Notes under the pieces: generated by a model
Seen by the model: only the letters and a program-made list of their open reading frames with translations
Databases searched by the model: none
Told to the model about the DNA's origin: nothing
Shown: in pieces, positions 11,860-25,700 of the stretch
How the letters are laid out: each line of letters begins with the position of its first letter
How positions within the stretch are numbered: position 1 is the first letter of the stretch
Made by a program: the position numbers and the translations under genes
Assembly (NCBI RefSeq): GCF_000004075.3
Contig: NC_026657.2
Location: 7,316,001 to 7,380,000, forward strand
Reading direction: 5' to 3'
Length of the DNA: 64,000 nt
Source: Cucumis sativus
Taxonomy: Eukaryota > Streptophyta > Magnoliopsida > Cucurbitales > Cucurbitaceae

Positions 11860-12260
11860 CAATAAATTACAAGTTTAGTTTCAAGATTTATGTCTTTTTA
11901 GACTTTTGAACTTTCAATTTTAAGTCTAGAACTTTCAAGATGTTTAATAGATCCTTTACTTTTAGTTGTGTGTCGTTCCTTTCATATCAATCTATTAGAT
12001 ATAAGTTTGAATTTTATGTCCAATAGAATCTAATCTAAGTAGATTTATAGGCACAGTTGAAAATTAATATATCTATTATACAAAGCTAAATACATAAAAT
12101 TAATATATCTATTATACAAAGCTAAATACATAATTTTAAGCTCAATGACCTATTAGATATAAAACTAAAACTTCATAGACATGGATAGCTTTCAAATTTC
12201 AAGTATCAAACAGATACACCTAGCAAAGTTTATAGACTAAAATTGTAAATCAACATCTAA
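11860..12260. repeat. Dispersed spacer repeat with internal duplication
   Basis: Built of loosely repeating phrases around 'aagtttag', 'aactttca' and 'tattagatat(a)aa', many of them inverted relative to each other. I have seen this type of non-coding repeat in cucurbit spacers (recollection, not a search). It includes an exact 36-base tandem pair at 12061-12132. Confidence 0.5.
12061..12132. repeat. Exact 36-bp tandem duplication
   Basis: Two consecutive copies of a 36-base unit starting 'aaattaatatatctattata', 12061-12096 and 12097-12132, with no difference by eye. This suggests a recent slippage or repair event. Confidence 0.92.
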
Positions 12261-13104
12261 AAGTATCCATCATTTCTAATTGATGCGTAGCTGATTGCTA
12301 TAAATTATACTGTTTGGTTTCACTGTAATGCCACATTCATCATTTAATATCATGAGTTTTCAGATTGAAATGGCTCACCAGCATTTGATAATGCCCTTCA
12401 ATGCTCTACCATTCCTTTCATTTATGAGCCTCAACCAATGCTGAAATTAGCATCCAAGATACCAATGCAATAGTCTCCATCACCTTTAAAATGAAATCAC
12501 AATAATAAAAGGAAAGAATACAAGAGGGAATTAGCAAAGGAGCTTTTTGATTTATTCTATGCAAGCTTTTAATTGTTTTAAAAAACTTTTTATATTGAAC
12601 TGAATTTTTTTTTCAGGGGTACATATTATATGATATGGATAAATTTCACCATGTCTTATGTTAGGTTAAATACTGATAATCGCAAACAAATCTATATTAA
12701 AATAACTCAAATGCTTAATACTCTATTACCAGATTTTAGAGGTTTGAATCTCAATATGATCAAATCAAATTAAAATTTAAAATAAAAATATGTCAAAAGT
12801 CAAGTTGAAGGCAGATGTCATGGCTATTTTAGCAGTTGGTTGCACTAATGCTACACAGTTACTAGCAATCAGACATCCTGGTTAGCCTACTTTGAAAAAC
12901 CATCTAGGAACGGGTTCAGACCTTGCAACTGCTGTTAAGATTATTCACTTCATGGAAAAGTCACCAACATTAATGCTATAAAACTACCAAAACAAACTTG
13001 AACAGTGCCTTTTATCACATACAAATTGACAAAGACAAGATGCAAGATAATAAAGATGGTGAGAGGTACCCATGTCGAAACCTGCTATGCGATAGAGATT
13101 TTGT

Positions 13105-15452
13105 TTACAGCAAATCAATTCTCCCGCTCTCTACAAGTGATTTTATGGGCCTGTAGCGAATAATGTGCAACACATTGGCCTCCATCTCAAAAGGCTCCTC
13201 TCTGTAGAATTTGGTATGTTGTAGGATATGGTCATATATGATAGCAAAAAGAAGGAAATTATAAAGGGAGTAAAATAATACAAAAGAGGACAACGAAAAG
13301 TTACATTCTACTAGATGCTCTCTCTTCCTCATCCTCAAGCTGTATGTGTTCAAGATATTCCTTACTTTTGCAGACCACAAACGTGTCCAATGGAGGTTCT
13401 GGAACTAAATCAGACAATACCAAAATCATTTAAACAAAACATGCATCAATAAAAATGAACTTTTGAAAGTGCGGGGAGAAAATAGTGTTTAAAAAGTAGT
13501 ATTTAAAGTTTTTTAAAAAAAATTATCTCCTGGCAGTTTATAAAGGAACACAAAATCCATGCCATCTGGCCAGAAATCCTACTAGGATGCATGAAGTGAA
13601 AGAATATTGGCAGCAATATGAAAATAAAATTCTACATGGGAGTTGATCTGAACTATCCTAGAATACCACGTGAATGTATCCAACAAGTTATAATTTTGAG
13701 CACCTATGACAAACGCTCCACTGATAGAAAAACTGAAAGAAATCTATTTCTTTTTGGAACTTTTAATTTCTTAAAATATATTGCAATTCCATTATGGACT
13801 ATTTAATCAACGCTCTGTAACAAGATTGATCCTTCTAAAGGAATTGCACGGTGTCAAAATACATTACCATCTGCATATTCAAATTGAGTTATACATAACA
13901 TGAATGTGAACATTTAAGAAAAGAATGCGAGAGCATGTGATTGCAGTGCTTTATGGAAAAAAAAATCAAAGAAATTATTTTGAAGGTATTGAGTACCCAT
14001 GTCATCCTCTTCACTTGTTATAGATTGCTTCAAAATGTCCTGATAATTATTTGGCAATTTTGATAGAACACTCTCATCAAAATGTTTTTTCATATCATGG
14101 CGACACCTGCACCATAACATGCCAGGAAAAAAAATTAATAAATAAAAACTACTGGACTATTAAAAAAATGAACAACATGATGATAGCATTCACCTATCAG
14201 TAAATGTTATCTCTTCTCTAGAAAGACGTCCGAAAAGTTCATCTGACTTCAAGATATAGAGCATGTACTTCTCAATCTGGGGGATGAAGATTGTTTTAAA
14301 TTAAAAGAAGAGAAGTAATAGTATAGAATTGGAGAATTAAATTGATTTTATAGTTGGGTCATTGATGTATTAAGTTGGATGCTTCGGTGGAGAAGTGTGC
14401 TTCTAAGTAGTTTAATTTCTTTATTTCTGTCAAGCTTATTTGTGGCTTATGTATGGTTTAACGAGGCCTTGTGTGTATAAGCTGTGCTTTGTTGAATTTA
14501 ATAAGACGCATTGAGGTATTATTCAAATTCATCTTCTCTCCTAACTTGGTCACATAAGTCATGATCTGTTTCCTATGTTTGTGTCATTGTGTGGAATATA
14601 CACATTCATGATTTCAAATGCAATGAAATCATTATAACTAATACGAAATATAGAAAGGAGAAAAGGAAAAATGAGACACAAAAGCATAACTACTATCTGT
14701 GGAAAAAAATTAAACTATAGGTAAGTTGTACCTTCTGCAAGCGACTCCTAATATATGATCTCAACAAGAACTGTACCCTATCTAAATCCATTTGATAGAG
14801 TGATACAATGAGGGGATCGATGCCACTTCTTGAATATTCCTCTATAGTATCTTCCTGTGAATGGATGCAACTGGTATCAATATCAGTAATAGATAAATAA
14901 AGAAAATGGACCACACAATTGAAGAACTGTTACAATTCAAGAAAAATGTATTATATGTCTTTTTCGTTCATGACCAAGATGATCTGCATGCTCAAATTGT
15001 GCCATATGAACCAAAAGAGCGTTAATGGGACAAGTACAAAACCTCTATATAAAATTAAATAATAAATTTGAAGAATCGAATATAAAAACCAAAATTGCAA
15101 TTTCAAAAACTACATTTATAAAAATGAAATCATGAATTACTAAAGTTCCAGAGATGATATTCAATTATTTGATAAATAATGCCATGAGGATTACAATAGG
15201 TGTGACATTGAAACTGTTTTTCTTTGCTAGGGAATTAAACATGCATTGAATATCTTAAGCAGAATTTTGGAATACCATTGCTTGGATCTGCTCTTTGATT
15301 CTCCCAACCAAAGATGCCTCATAGGGTAGAATCTCAGGAGCAGCCTTTTCATTACGCCAAGCCCTCTTTAGAGGCTCAACATCAGTCGTTGGTGTGAACG
15401 TCTCGAAATCATCTGTTTGTGATATCGATGCTCCTCCCAAATTTGATGCCAT
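13105..15452 (-). CDS. SLD5: DNA replication complex GINS protein SLD5
   Basis: SLD5 joins PSF1-3 in the GINS ring, part of the CMG replicative helicase in the nucleus. Coding exons: 15452-15276, 14854-14732, 14276-14194, 14106-13997, 13404-13312, 13199-13105; 681 bases, 226 residues, near the plant norm of about 220. The helical A domain includes 'DVEPLKRAWRNEKAAPEILP' and 'DPLIVSLYQMDLDRVQFLLR', the C-terminal B domain 'ANVLHIIRYRPIKSLVESGR'. The start is the ATG at 15452, giving MASNLGG; an upstream TTG is not used. The last intron must use the second AG of CAGAG to keep frame. A 5' leader intron runs from about 16150 to 15485. Intron 2 (14277-14731) and intron 5 (13405-13996) are the larger ones. 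No oddity in the conserved blocks. Confidence 0.92.
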
Positions 15453-16259
15453 GTTCTCCAATTATTCTGCCGACTCTCAAAGACTGTTTTCCTATCAATA
15501 CCATAACAAATTGAGATGAGAAGTTAATTGTGACTTAAGATGCCATACTTAAAATCAGTATTACGAATTTCACAAGATCTTGTTACCCCGTTTTTAAAAG
15601 GTCTTAATATCTATGAGTCTATGACCATGCAATGGCCGCTACATTTAAGAAAAAACAGAAGTAGTAAAGTGGGTCAAAGGCTTTTCAATGGGGATGACAA
15701 CAAAAAAGGGATAAACTATTAAGAGCTCTCCTAACCCAATAAGCACGAATTAAATGCTTAGTAGCTGTAGAGTTAACTATTCTCATAGGCTTAAATAACA
15801 AAGGATTCAAGAAGTAATATCAAACAAAACATACAATCAAATACTCAAGCAACTCAAACATGAAAAATAAGCAATCTCACTCTAAGAAATTCTGACCGAA
15901 AAATGGATAAAACTAAGAAAACTAAAAGGATAATAAGAAATGGCAACATAGTCTCTAAAATTTGATCGAAAAAGAAAGGCCCTAATCCCTCAACTCCCTG
16001 ACTCCTTCACACCCTACCCTTTACCCCCAACCTCAACCTTCGTAGCTCAAATATTAAAACCCTCCCAACACGAGAATAAACAAAACAGAGAATTCAGCAA
16101 AAACCAAGTTCTCAAAAAGAAAATTCCCGTATGAAAAATTGAAGGAACGCTTACAATTGTGTTTCGTCTTTGGGAGAGAATGGAAGAGCCAAAGGCAGCA
16201 GCGGAATGGCGCCAAAGGAACAACAAATATATGCTTCCGCAGGCTTTCAATTTTCTGTT

Positions 16260-18049
16260 TTACGTATTCGATCCTCCGACCCGATTCAGATCAATTGAGT
16301 CCAAATAGGGTCGGGTCAATTGGGACAAGTGATTAGTTCGAAACCGTAAATTAAGTGGGTCGGTTCGGGCAACTCGAAAATCAAACCGAACTCAATAATT
16401 ATGCAAGTTTAACCCTTTAATTTAAAATGGCATTGGGATCGACGATTCCATTCGGTTCGATTTCCAAATCAGATAGAAAATTTTTAAAAATTTTGTATAT
16501 GAACCGAACCACACTAATTGTGCGACTTAATCGAACCCAATGTAAGCGATTCGGATCGATTTAGAAATCAATTTTTTTTCTTAATTTTGTATTTGATCGA
16601 AATTTTTGTTTTTACTTGAAAAGTATAATAATTTTGGTATTACCAATTGAGTTTTAAAAAAGACTAATCCAATCAACTTTCAATATTCAACTCAATTTGT
16701 ATCGTTTTTTCTTCGAAGTCCTAAATTTATTGTTTGAATCTAAGAAAATAAAAATCGATCTATAAAATACATTTAGAATTTACACGGCACAAATGAAACC
16801 TCCAACTTATTTAGATTCATCATAATTTCTCTAACAAGTCTAATAAGACTATACCCATTCAACCTCACACCAAATGAATAGATGTAAAAAAATTATATAT
16901 ATAATCTTAACTTATTTTTTAAGTTCCCTACCCATAAATAAACCAATCAATCATCCTCAATGAGAAATAAACTTTACACTTACTTTGCTTCTGTCTTCAA
17001 TCAAAAATGACTCCTAATAATAGGTGTTGTTTTGTGATTATTTCATTTCAAATGTTTTTCTGTTAAGTAGTTCTGTTTTATCTCACAAATTAGGCATAAT
17101 GGTTTTGGTATTTTTTAAAAAAATTTAATAATTGAAATACTGGTTTGTTTAATAACGGTTTCATTTTAGTTTTTTGTTTTAAAAATTTGTGTTTTTCTCA
17201 CCTAAATTTTTAGTCAAATTGTAACGGAAAATAAGTTTTGAAAACTTGGGTTGATAATTTTGAAAAAAGTTGAGAGATGTGGATAATAAAACAAATAAGA
17301 AGTTATCAAGACAATCTTTACAAGCTTAGTTCTTAAATCTTAAAGGCAAACACCATTGTTCTAGTAAATTCGTCCTATCAAAATTTAAGTTGGTATGATG
17401 TGATAAACAATTTATTACAATCATCATTTTAGGAATTATTAATCATGTTTTATTATTGTTGTTTTTTGAGATATACATAGTCTACCTGATTGATAGATCG
17501 ATTTTGAGTAATTTTGCATTATCTAACAACAAGAATAAAATTACAAGTATTTGATAATATTTTTTCGCACTAGACGAGCCACTCCAAATAGTTGCTTTAA
17601 ATATTAAAAGAACACTTCCTTACTAATAATAAATAAGAATTCCAACTTGCTCTCACCTTCTCGATTTCATATTAAGTCGAAGAAACTGAACAAGAGATTG
17701 CCCAGAAGTTTGTACATTCCCTATTCAATTTATCTTATTCAGTCACAAAAGATGAGCAAAGTCAGAACAGCAACCAATCAATCATCCTTAAGACAACTAA
17801 ATACATAAATTTACAAGCAAAAAGAAAGAATTAGTAGCCAAAATCAAGCTAGACAATGCAGCTAATACACAAGCCAAACAAATATAATCTCACCAAATGA
17901 ACTTACGAAGAGGAACATACGTTTTGGGAATCTCCTTGCTTCCATGAATGATGATTCTAAGAGGGCTTTGTTCTTCATATTCATGATTATGTACCAAGAA
18001 TTCAAGGTCTTTTTTCAGCTCAAAGCTTATCTACAATTTCTACTTGATT
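16260..18049. other. Spacer between SLD5 and the kinase gene
   Basis: SLD5 promoter on the left and kinase 3' UTR on the right. The stretch 16270-16570 carries several 'ggttcggatcgat', 'gaaccgaacc' and 'tcgattcggttc' words in both orientations, a low-complexity patch I cannot assign. No gene recognised. Confidence 0.55.
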
Positions 18050-20907
18050 TCAGTTTAATTTTTCTCTTACCGAGGCACTCCTTTGTGAATTTGTAGAGAA
18101 TGAACGGAAATCAGGAGCTGAGAGATCTCTGTGGTCCTTGCGTATTCTCCAGAGTATCTCGGCGCACCTTCTCATGCTAGGTCGACTATGCCTCCGAGGC
18201 GCCAAGCATTGTAAGGCCAATTCCAGAATCTTTTCCACTGCTAAATGATTTGCTTCTGTTTGCTCTAGATTTGGGTCCAATATTGCACTAGCCTCTCCTT
18301 CAGAAAACTTCTTCATGGCCTGCATTAATGTCAACCCAGAGCAATGTGTGAAGAACAAATGACACTGAGTTTCATGATTTTTACTCCGTAGTTTCACAAT
18401 GGTACTATTGTTCAAAATGAATTTGTGTTCACATGGATTTAGTTTTAGATTCTACCTGAAAACTGTATATACCAATAGAGATATAACCTATTATACATCC
18501 CGTGGAATATCTGCATTCTTAACGGTTATAATATATTTTCATTATGGTATATGATATCATCAAGACTGAGTTTGTGTGCATAACTATATATTCTAATGAA
18601 GCAACTTATGTACCACATCCTTATGAAATATGATTTTATACTATAAGTGAAATGATGAGAGATAGAGGCTCACCCATTTTGGAGTGATCCGCTGCTCAAG
18701 TTCTCGCTTGGGTTCTATAGGGCGTCTGCCTGTGACTAATTCAACCAACAAAACACCAAATGAATAGATGTCACTTTTTTCGGTCAGTTGATAAGTTTTG
18801 AGATATTCTGGGTCCAAGTACCCTGCAGTTCCTTTGACTTGAGTGGATACATGGGTCGCATCACCGTCAGCTGCAAGTCTTGCAAAGCCAAAGTCCGCAA
18901 CCTTGGCTCTATAATTCTCGGTCAATAGAATGTTAGAAGACTTTATGTCTCTGTGAATGATGGGACGGTCTACATACGGCAGAATGAGGTCAGGTCAACA
19001 AGAATCAGAGAAGATGTATGGTCTAATAAGATCAAGAACTATAGTGCAAAACACACATCTAATCACTCAATCCATTTTACAGTTTGAATGGTATTTTGAA
19101 TAATTAAAAATATATTTCTGATAATTTTAAAAATGATAAAAGTAATTTAAATCATTTTAGAATCATTCCAAATACGCCACTAGTCGATTTTAACTAAAAC
19201 ACATAGATCTGAATCCTATAATTTGTAGTTCGATAACTGTTTTTCTAAAAATACCTAATCAGATAATAAAAGCATTTTTAACGTGAAAGTCATTCCAAAC
19301 TCACCCTAAGTTTTATGAAGTTGAGCACCAAATCAGATCCATACCTGTATACATATGAAGATATGTTATTGCATGAGCCACATCAGTTGCAATGGCGAGC
19401 CTTGTAGCAAGGTCAAGAACAGTGCCATGGATGCCTGCCATCAAGTTTCATGATTCAGATAAGAGTAAACGGTGTGGTTTAAAGAGAGGATAAAGCTGAA
19501 ACAAAGTAACTCACACTCTAAGTGCTCTCTGAGAGTCCCATTCGGCACATACTCCACAATGACGATTCTTTCGTCTTGATGTTCAAGATATCCATAGAAC
19601 TTAACCAGATTTAAATGTTCTACTTGTGCAAGTGTTTGGATCTCGCTTTTAAACTCCAGGCCCAAGTTATTATCATATACACTCTGCAGAGGAAGAGATT
19701 CGAAATAAGTAATAAAATGGAATTCAAGTAAACAAAAATGGACAGAAATAGTGATTCAAAGCAATATGCCATAAATTGCTTAAATTGCTTAAGAATCAAA
19801 TTTAACCTTCTTGGCACGTTTAATTGCCACGAGAACTCCATCAAGTTTCCCCTTGTAGACAGACCCGAAACCCCCTTGACCAATTTTTGATGATACGGAG
19901 AAGTTCTTCGTGGCCTTGCGGATTTCTTCTATGTTGATCCTTAAAGATCCAGGCTCTCTATCGTGGGATAGATTTGAACTGGAGCGGGGTTCTCGCCTAG
20001 ATCCTTGATTTCTTCTGCCATTATGACTGGAAGCATCTGAATTACAGAGATATAGACACAATGCTCATTTCCCTCTTTGAAACCGAGAACAATTTGAATC
20101 AAGTGAGCCCACGAAGAAAAAACTAGTAATTGCAGTTTCTTGACTGGGTCAATTTCAGGGACTTTTCTAAATGATTTTAAGAATACAACTGTTCATATCT
20201 TGCTCTAGTTATCTAACAACAAAATGATAGAATTTAAAGCGCAAAAGACAAAACGTTTCAAATCTCTAATAACGCAAGATAAAGAAATCCACTATCTCAG
20301 ACGATCTTCAGTTAGAAACAGATTAAACGATTCTTGGTGGAAATCTTTTTGCAATTAGCAGGAACAAAGATTTTCCAAATGGAAATAATGCAGAAAAAAA
20401 AAACAATTGGGATAAAATCTTCACCAAAATTTCAAACGAACACCCACGATCCAAAAAACAACAAAAAGTTAACCGCTCTGGAAAGACGCCACAGCAATAC
20501 CTATTCATTCATATTCATTACTAGTTTCTCAAAAGTGAAAACAGAAGCAAAGACAGCACGATCCAAGTCATTCCCATTCCCTTCCCTTAAAATCAACTAT
20601 TACCTGAAGAATTACGAAATTCACTACCAAAACCCAAACTCGGCGGCGTTTCCTTCTCCGGCGGTGTAAAGCAAGAAGTGAAAGCTCCAGCAACAGACCG
20701 AGCAGCGGCTTTCACAGGATTAAGTCGGGAGCGGGACTCCATACCGACGGACACATCAGGACTGGGTGAGTAGGGAAAGTAAACCGGTGTTCGACTACCA
20801 CGGGAGCTAGAGTTCCGCCGTTCACTGACGGAGCTAGAATTCCGCCGCTCACCACTGGAGGTTGAATTCCGCCGTTCACCGCCGTGCCATGGACTTGGGC
20901 TCGTCAT
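18050..20907 (-). CDS. CRCK2: Calmodulin-binding receptor-like cytoplasmic kinase, CRCK2-like
   Basis: Ser/Thr kinase without a receptor domain, of the CRCK family, whose members bind calcium/calmodulin. Exons: 20907-20604, 20036-19807, 19683-19515, 19434-19345, 18969-18674, 18319-18050; 1359 bases, 452 residues. Residues 1-150 are Ser/Arg rich and begin with three near-copies of 'GERRNS(S/T)S'. The kinase domain starts near 148: glycine loop IGQGGFGSV (153-161), Lys174 in [12 protein letters not shown] (Asp272), DFG at 290-292, then '[10 protein letters not shown]'. All catalytic residues are present. The C-terminal tail is '[24 protein letters not shown]'. Introns match the kinase subdomain breaks of RLCK genes. 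CRCK2 is preferred over CRCK1/3 because the next gene is RHB1A-like, as at the Arabidopsis CRCK2 locus. Confidence 0.88.
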
Positions 20908-22381
20908 TGGCGCGGAGAGAGTAAAACCGATGAGACTTGACAGAAATGGCGGGACCTAATTAATGTTGATTGTTGAAAAAGTTTTAAAAGGAATGCAAGT
21001 TGATGACACTAACGTACGCTTTAAGAAAATTTCCGATTGGTTCCTCAATAACATGCTAATGTACGCCGTTGAAGTTACGCGTTTTAATGAATATGAAAAG
21101 TTAGACAGCGAATTCTCAAAAATATGAAATTTCACAAAATATTTTTAATAAAACTTTCAGATTAAATCAAAAATATAATTTTAGCCCTGAGATGAGATAA
21201 ATAAAAAATTATCAAAAATATAATTTTAGCCACAAATGAAAACTAATTTTACTATAGTTTATAAATATTTATAAATATTTTAATTTATTTTACTGTTTTA
21301 TAAATGTTGAAAGTTGAAAACTATGCTTTGCTATTATTGTTGTTATTTACAAAGAAAAAAAAGGAAATATGAAAAGTTATTTTTTAACAATGTTGAATAT
21401 TTTTATTTGAAAATTATAATATGAAAATTTCTTCCTTTTGAAGATTTCACATATAAAAAAAGTCAAAAATAAACATTCCAAATTTTCTTTTAAAATCATA
21501 CGACAACGTTGCAATCATCTAAATACAAAATCGGGACATGAACATCAGTATATTAGACTTAGATCTACTGTAACATTTAAATATTTTGAAATAGGGTAGA
21601 GTATGTTTTAAACAAATGATGAAGTAGATGAGAATTTCTTTAAATTGCTATTGAGCTTTTAAATTCATATATGTTAAATGATGTGTTGTGATTTTTGTAG
21701 TTCAATCTATGGAAAATTTGTAATTGAACATGTAACTTTTAAAACATGTATGATTTAATTACTTTTATTTCAAATTTCATAGTACAAAAATCTCGTGGGG
21801 GACAATTGATGATATAGTGCTTAGATTACTTGCTAAGCCGAATTATATAATATGTAGTTGATTGATTAATTATAAATACGTACAATTTACAAACCTCCAT
21901 AAATTTAACTTAATTAACTAAAATATTTATATGGAAGAAACTAATTAGCTACACGAGAATTAATAGATTTTCATTTATATGGATTGAGTACTGACAAAGA
22001 TACTTTACCTTTGATATCAACTACGTATTTTCTTATTTGAATTTTTCTTATGTGTGTCTCCGGTTGAGTTCTCTTCATTCTGGAAATTGAGTTATACATT
22101 GTCGACTGTCATCTACAAAACAGTCTTTTGTATTAAATCATACCACATTTTTATTACTTTTGCTACGTGATAACATACTGTCGTTGCGCCAAAGATCTCT
22201 TTCTACAAATTGAAAAAGAAAGAGATAGTAGTTCGATTATAACGCACGATGGATGTAAGAAAAACATATAAATCTATAACTACAACTTAGATTTAAATCT
22301 TTTTAATCAACATTTACGAAATATAAAACAACAATAATAATAAAAAAAGTAATTGAATGTTATTGGAAGCTTGACTGCTTC

Positions 22382-22421
22382 CTCTGTCCCCTCACATCTC
22401 ACTCTGTCCCCTCACATCTCA
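22382..22421. repeat. Exact 20-bp tandem duplication
   Basis: Two exact copies of 'ctctgtcccctcacatctca' side by side. This GC-richer block stands out in very AT-rich surroundings. Confidence 0.92.
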
Positions 22422-22489
22422 AGTCACATTTTTTTATTTGTTTTATTCTACGTAATATCCATGCATAGTAGCAATTGATAACCATTTTA

Positions 22490-22700
22490 AAAATAATAAT
22501 TAAGTATGTAATAATATTTTTTAAAAATTATAAATATAACAAAACTATCATGGATAGACTTCGTATGATCTATCAATGATAGATCAATATTTGTAACATG
22601 ATATATATAGACTTATATCAGAGATAGAATTTGACAAATTTTGCTATATTTGCAAATTTTTAAAAACGTTGCTATATACTTAACTATTTTGAATATAATT
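22490..22700. repeat. AT-rich dispersed repeat, copy C
   Basis: The best-preserved copy in the window: 'aaaaattataaatataacaa', then 'tgatctatcaatgatagatc' (a near-perfect palindrome), then 'gaatttgacaaattttgcta', 'tatttgcaaatttttaaaaa'. Its outer parts are roughly inverted relative to each other, as in a MITE. No target-site duplication could be fixed by eye. Confidence 0.65.
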
Positions 22701-25700
22701 GTTAAACTTACAACTATCTCTTATTATTATTTATGGAATTTAAACCTATACTTTTTGTTCTTTAGTAGATACGAATGTAACTAAATTCACGTGGATAATA
22801 TTTAAAATTAATTTATTCGATCTAAATTATTACCACACGAATATTTTCAATTTTTATACTGAAATTACAAGTAAAGAAAAAAAAAAGCTTTTAAAATATT
22901 AATATAATAATTTAAATATTAAAAATATAGAGATTAAATGTATGCCCAATAATTTCACACTTTTTAAAATAGCATTAAAAACATATGTATATGTATTTGA
23001 ATATTAAAAATTTATAAAGTCCGCCCCCATAGGTTGACTCTTTGCCGTGTTCGTATGGTCATTTTATTGTCTTCTTTTGTTCCTAAATTTGATCATATTA
23101 CATCCATTTTCTATTCAAACCCAAATTTAAATCCTACACTTTTATTTTAGACTTTAAATCTGTTGTGATATTCCTACTGCAGTAATTTTTTTAGAGTTCC
23201 TTTTAAAAACATTGTTATAAATCTTTAAATAAAATGTATTTATATTATAAATAAAAATTTAGATCGAACTGATATTAAATATTATAGTGACTTAATATTA
23301 AAATTTTCTAATTTTAAAAAATGTTACTTAATAGTTAGTTTGAAAGCTTGATTTATATGCTGTTTTTGAAAATTGATGGTGGAATTGTTAGGGGAAAAAT
23401 GTAAATTTTGTCAAAAGTCTAAGGTTTTAACAAATAAAGTAAAAATGTTTTTTTAGTTTTTTTTTTTTTAAATAAGAAACATTATTTGAATTCAAATAAC
23501 CTTTTTGCATAAATATATACTAAATATTTGTATATGTTTTGAAATTGATGTCATTTACTTATTTAAAAATAATCTTAAATTACTCACATTTTGTTAGAGT
23601 AGATGGGAAACTTTTTGGTTACTCCAACAATTATTTATGTTGAAACTTAGCTTAATCAACAAGAGATGACAATATATATAACCTAATAAGTTAGTATGAT
23701 TGTCAAAAATTAATAAAAATCAAGTGAATAATTTTTGTTGGGTTTTGTTTAGTTGAGTGCAAATAGTTGATCATTTTTATTTTTTTGAAAAAAATCCAAT
23801 TGTTAGACTAAAAATATTACTAGATATTTACAAGTAAAAGAAAGCGACATATCAAGGTTTATCCACTGAGTCCTCCGATAATTCATTTTAGTGAGATTTC
23901 ATGTAGAGAAATTTTGAGTGGTAGTAACACTTTAAAGAGACCATAAATCATTCAAATTGTGATTATTATTTTTTATTCATCAATATATCATTATACTATA
24001 TCTTAAATTCCATCCATTAATGATATCGATTAAAATTAGACTTAAAAAAAATAGGGACAGGTGAGTACCAAAATAACATTTAAACTTTTTAATTATGTAT
24101 TTAGTTTAACAATAAATTGAGGTTCACTTGAAAGGGATGTGGTGAGGGTAGGGAAGGTAACACTTAGATTGTAAGTTAATCAAATGGAGATATTATTTTT
24201 ACCAAGTTGGAGATTTACAATCACATCTAAATTAATGATTTTGAATTGAGAGTTTGGGTATGAAGTTGAATTTTAGAAACGTTTTTATGTTTGTCCAACT
24301 TTTGACGAAAGCTCACTTTTAGTCAATATCTAAATTTGAAACAACAATCCCTCGTAAATGAGCATATTAATTATAATAGGACATACCAATACTTTTAATT
24401 AGTCAGATATTTCATGTATATTAATTAAAATGTAATATTACTTCAAAAAATTACAAACAAAGAGAGATTAAACTTATAATATTTCAATTTATTGTGATTT
24501 TATGTGTTGATTTGAACATAACTTAGTGGATAAGATATCAACTGTCACATTAGGAGTACTTAATTTTTTTTATTATACAAGTGATGTATTTGAATAAGAT
24601 TAATATATTATATTTTTCGTGTAACAAATTGTCATGTAAAAGAAAAAATATATACGTTATATATATATATATATTTTTGTAGGTAATAGCAATGTAGTTT
24701 AATTATTACAATATTGAAAATTTTAGGAATTAATGTTGAGTTGGTCTTGAGAAGCCCATAGAATTGGGCCCATAGTATTTATGAAGATGAGAGGACCAAC
24801 TTGGCTTGTATGCAACTAAAGAGTCAAATAGATATCATGGTGGGCTGTACATTTACTGTGGCATTTTGGGATTTTTTCAATTCAACTTTGTTATATAATA
24901 ATAATATTATCATTCGAGTTTTTAGGTGACAATGAACTTGACTTAGTGGTATTATCGTGACGCGTGTCAAAGTACAATTTTTCATCCTATAATCGTATGT
25001 TACTTATGCACGTGTCAATTTAAGAGTATTTATTGTTAAATGTCGTTCAACATAAGACCCAAGACGATAAACACAAATATGATGTTTTTCTCTGGGGAAC
25101 ATTTAGTTAACGATAAAAACAATGAGTTAAATTGAGTTGATAACAATTATAGAAAAATATAAGTCGAACAAGTAAACATTTTAAATTATTGGTAAAACAA
25201 ACATTGGTTGTTTTTTCTTTTATCCATGTAACCGAACTCTCTCACTACTCAAGTTACTAAATAAATCAATACAAAATAGGTTAAAAAAAAATCAAACTAT
25301 TTCTTTTGCTCAAAGAACAGAATATTTTTGCTCTTCCAATCCCTAAGACATAAAAAAAGTATGTCGACATATCGTATATCGTGACAACATCACCTCCAAT
25401 GGCCGCCACCTTAGACATTACTACTTTATGTATTAAAAAGAGCAGGAGATATTTTTTCATAAATGGTAAAGTCAGCCAAAATTGATTGTATTAAATGAAA
25501 GAGAGAAATTAATTATGTGGAAACAAATAAAATGAGTGTGCCTTAAATTATTTGAAAATGCCAAACAGAGAAATTCAACAAAAAAAAAAAAAGAAAAACT
25601 GTTCATAATTGGACTGTTAATCATAATTAACTATGTAATTATCATTCTTTAAAAAAATATTAAAACTTGTTAGGTTGAATGTTATTAAATATTAATCAAT

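Larger units (their letters stand above)
10657..13104. other. AT-rich spacer with repeat segments
   Basis: No gene recognised. It contains the 3' UTR of the RING-H2 gene at the left and the 3' UTR of SLD5 at the right. About 11860-12260 is a dispersed repeat made of sentences like 'caagtttagtttcaagattt' and 'taatagatcctttactttta', also seen in part near 690-760. Confidence 0.6.

Noticed and set aside
24750-25020. G-box and GGGCCC words as a promoter
   Set aside because: No coding exon or transcript start evidence within several hundred bases on either side.
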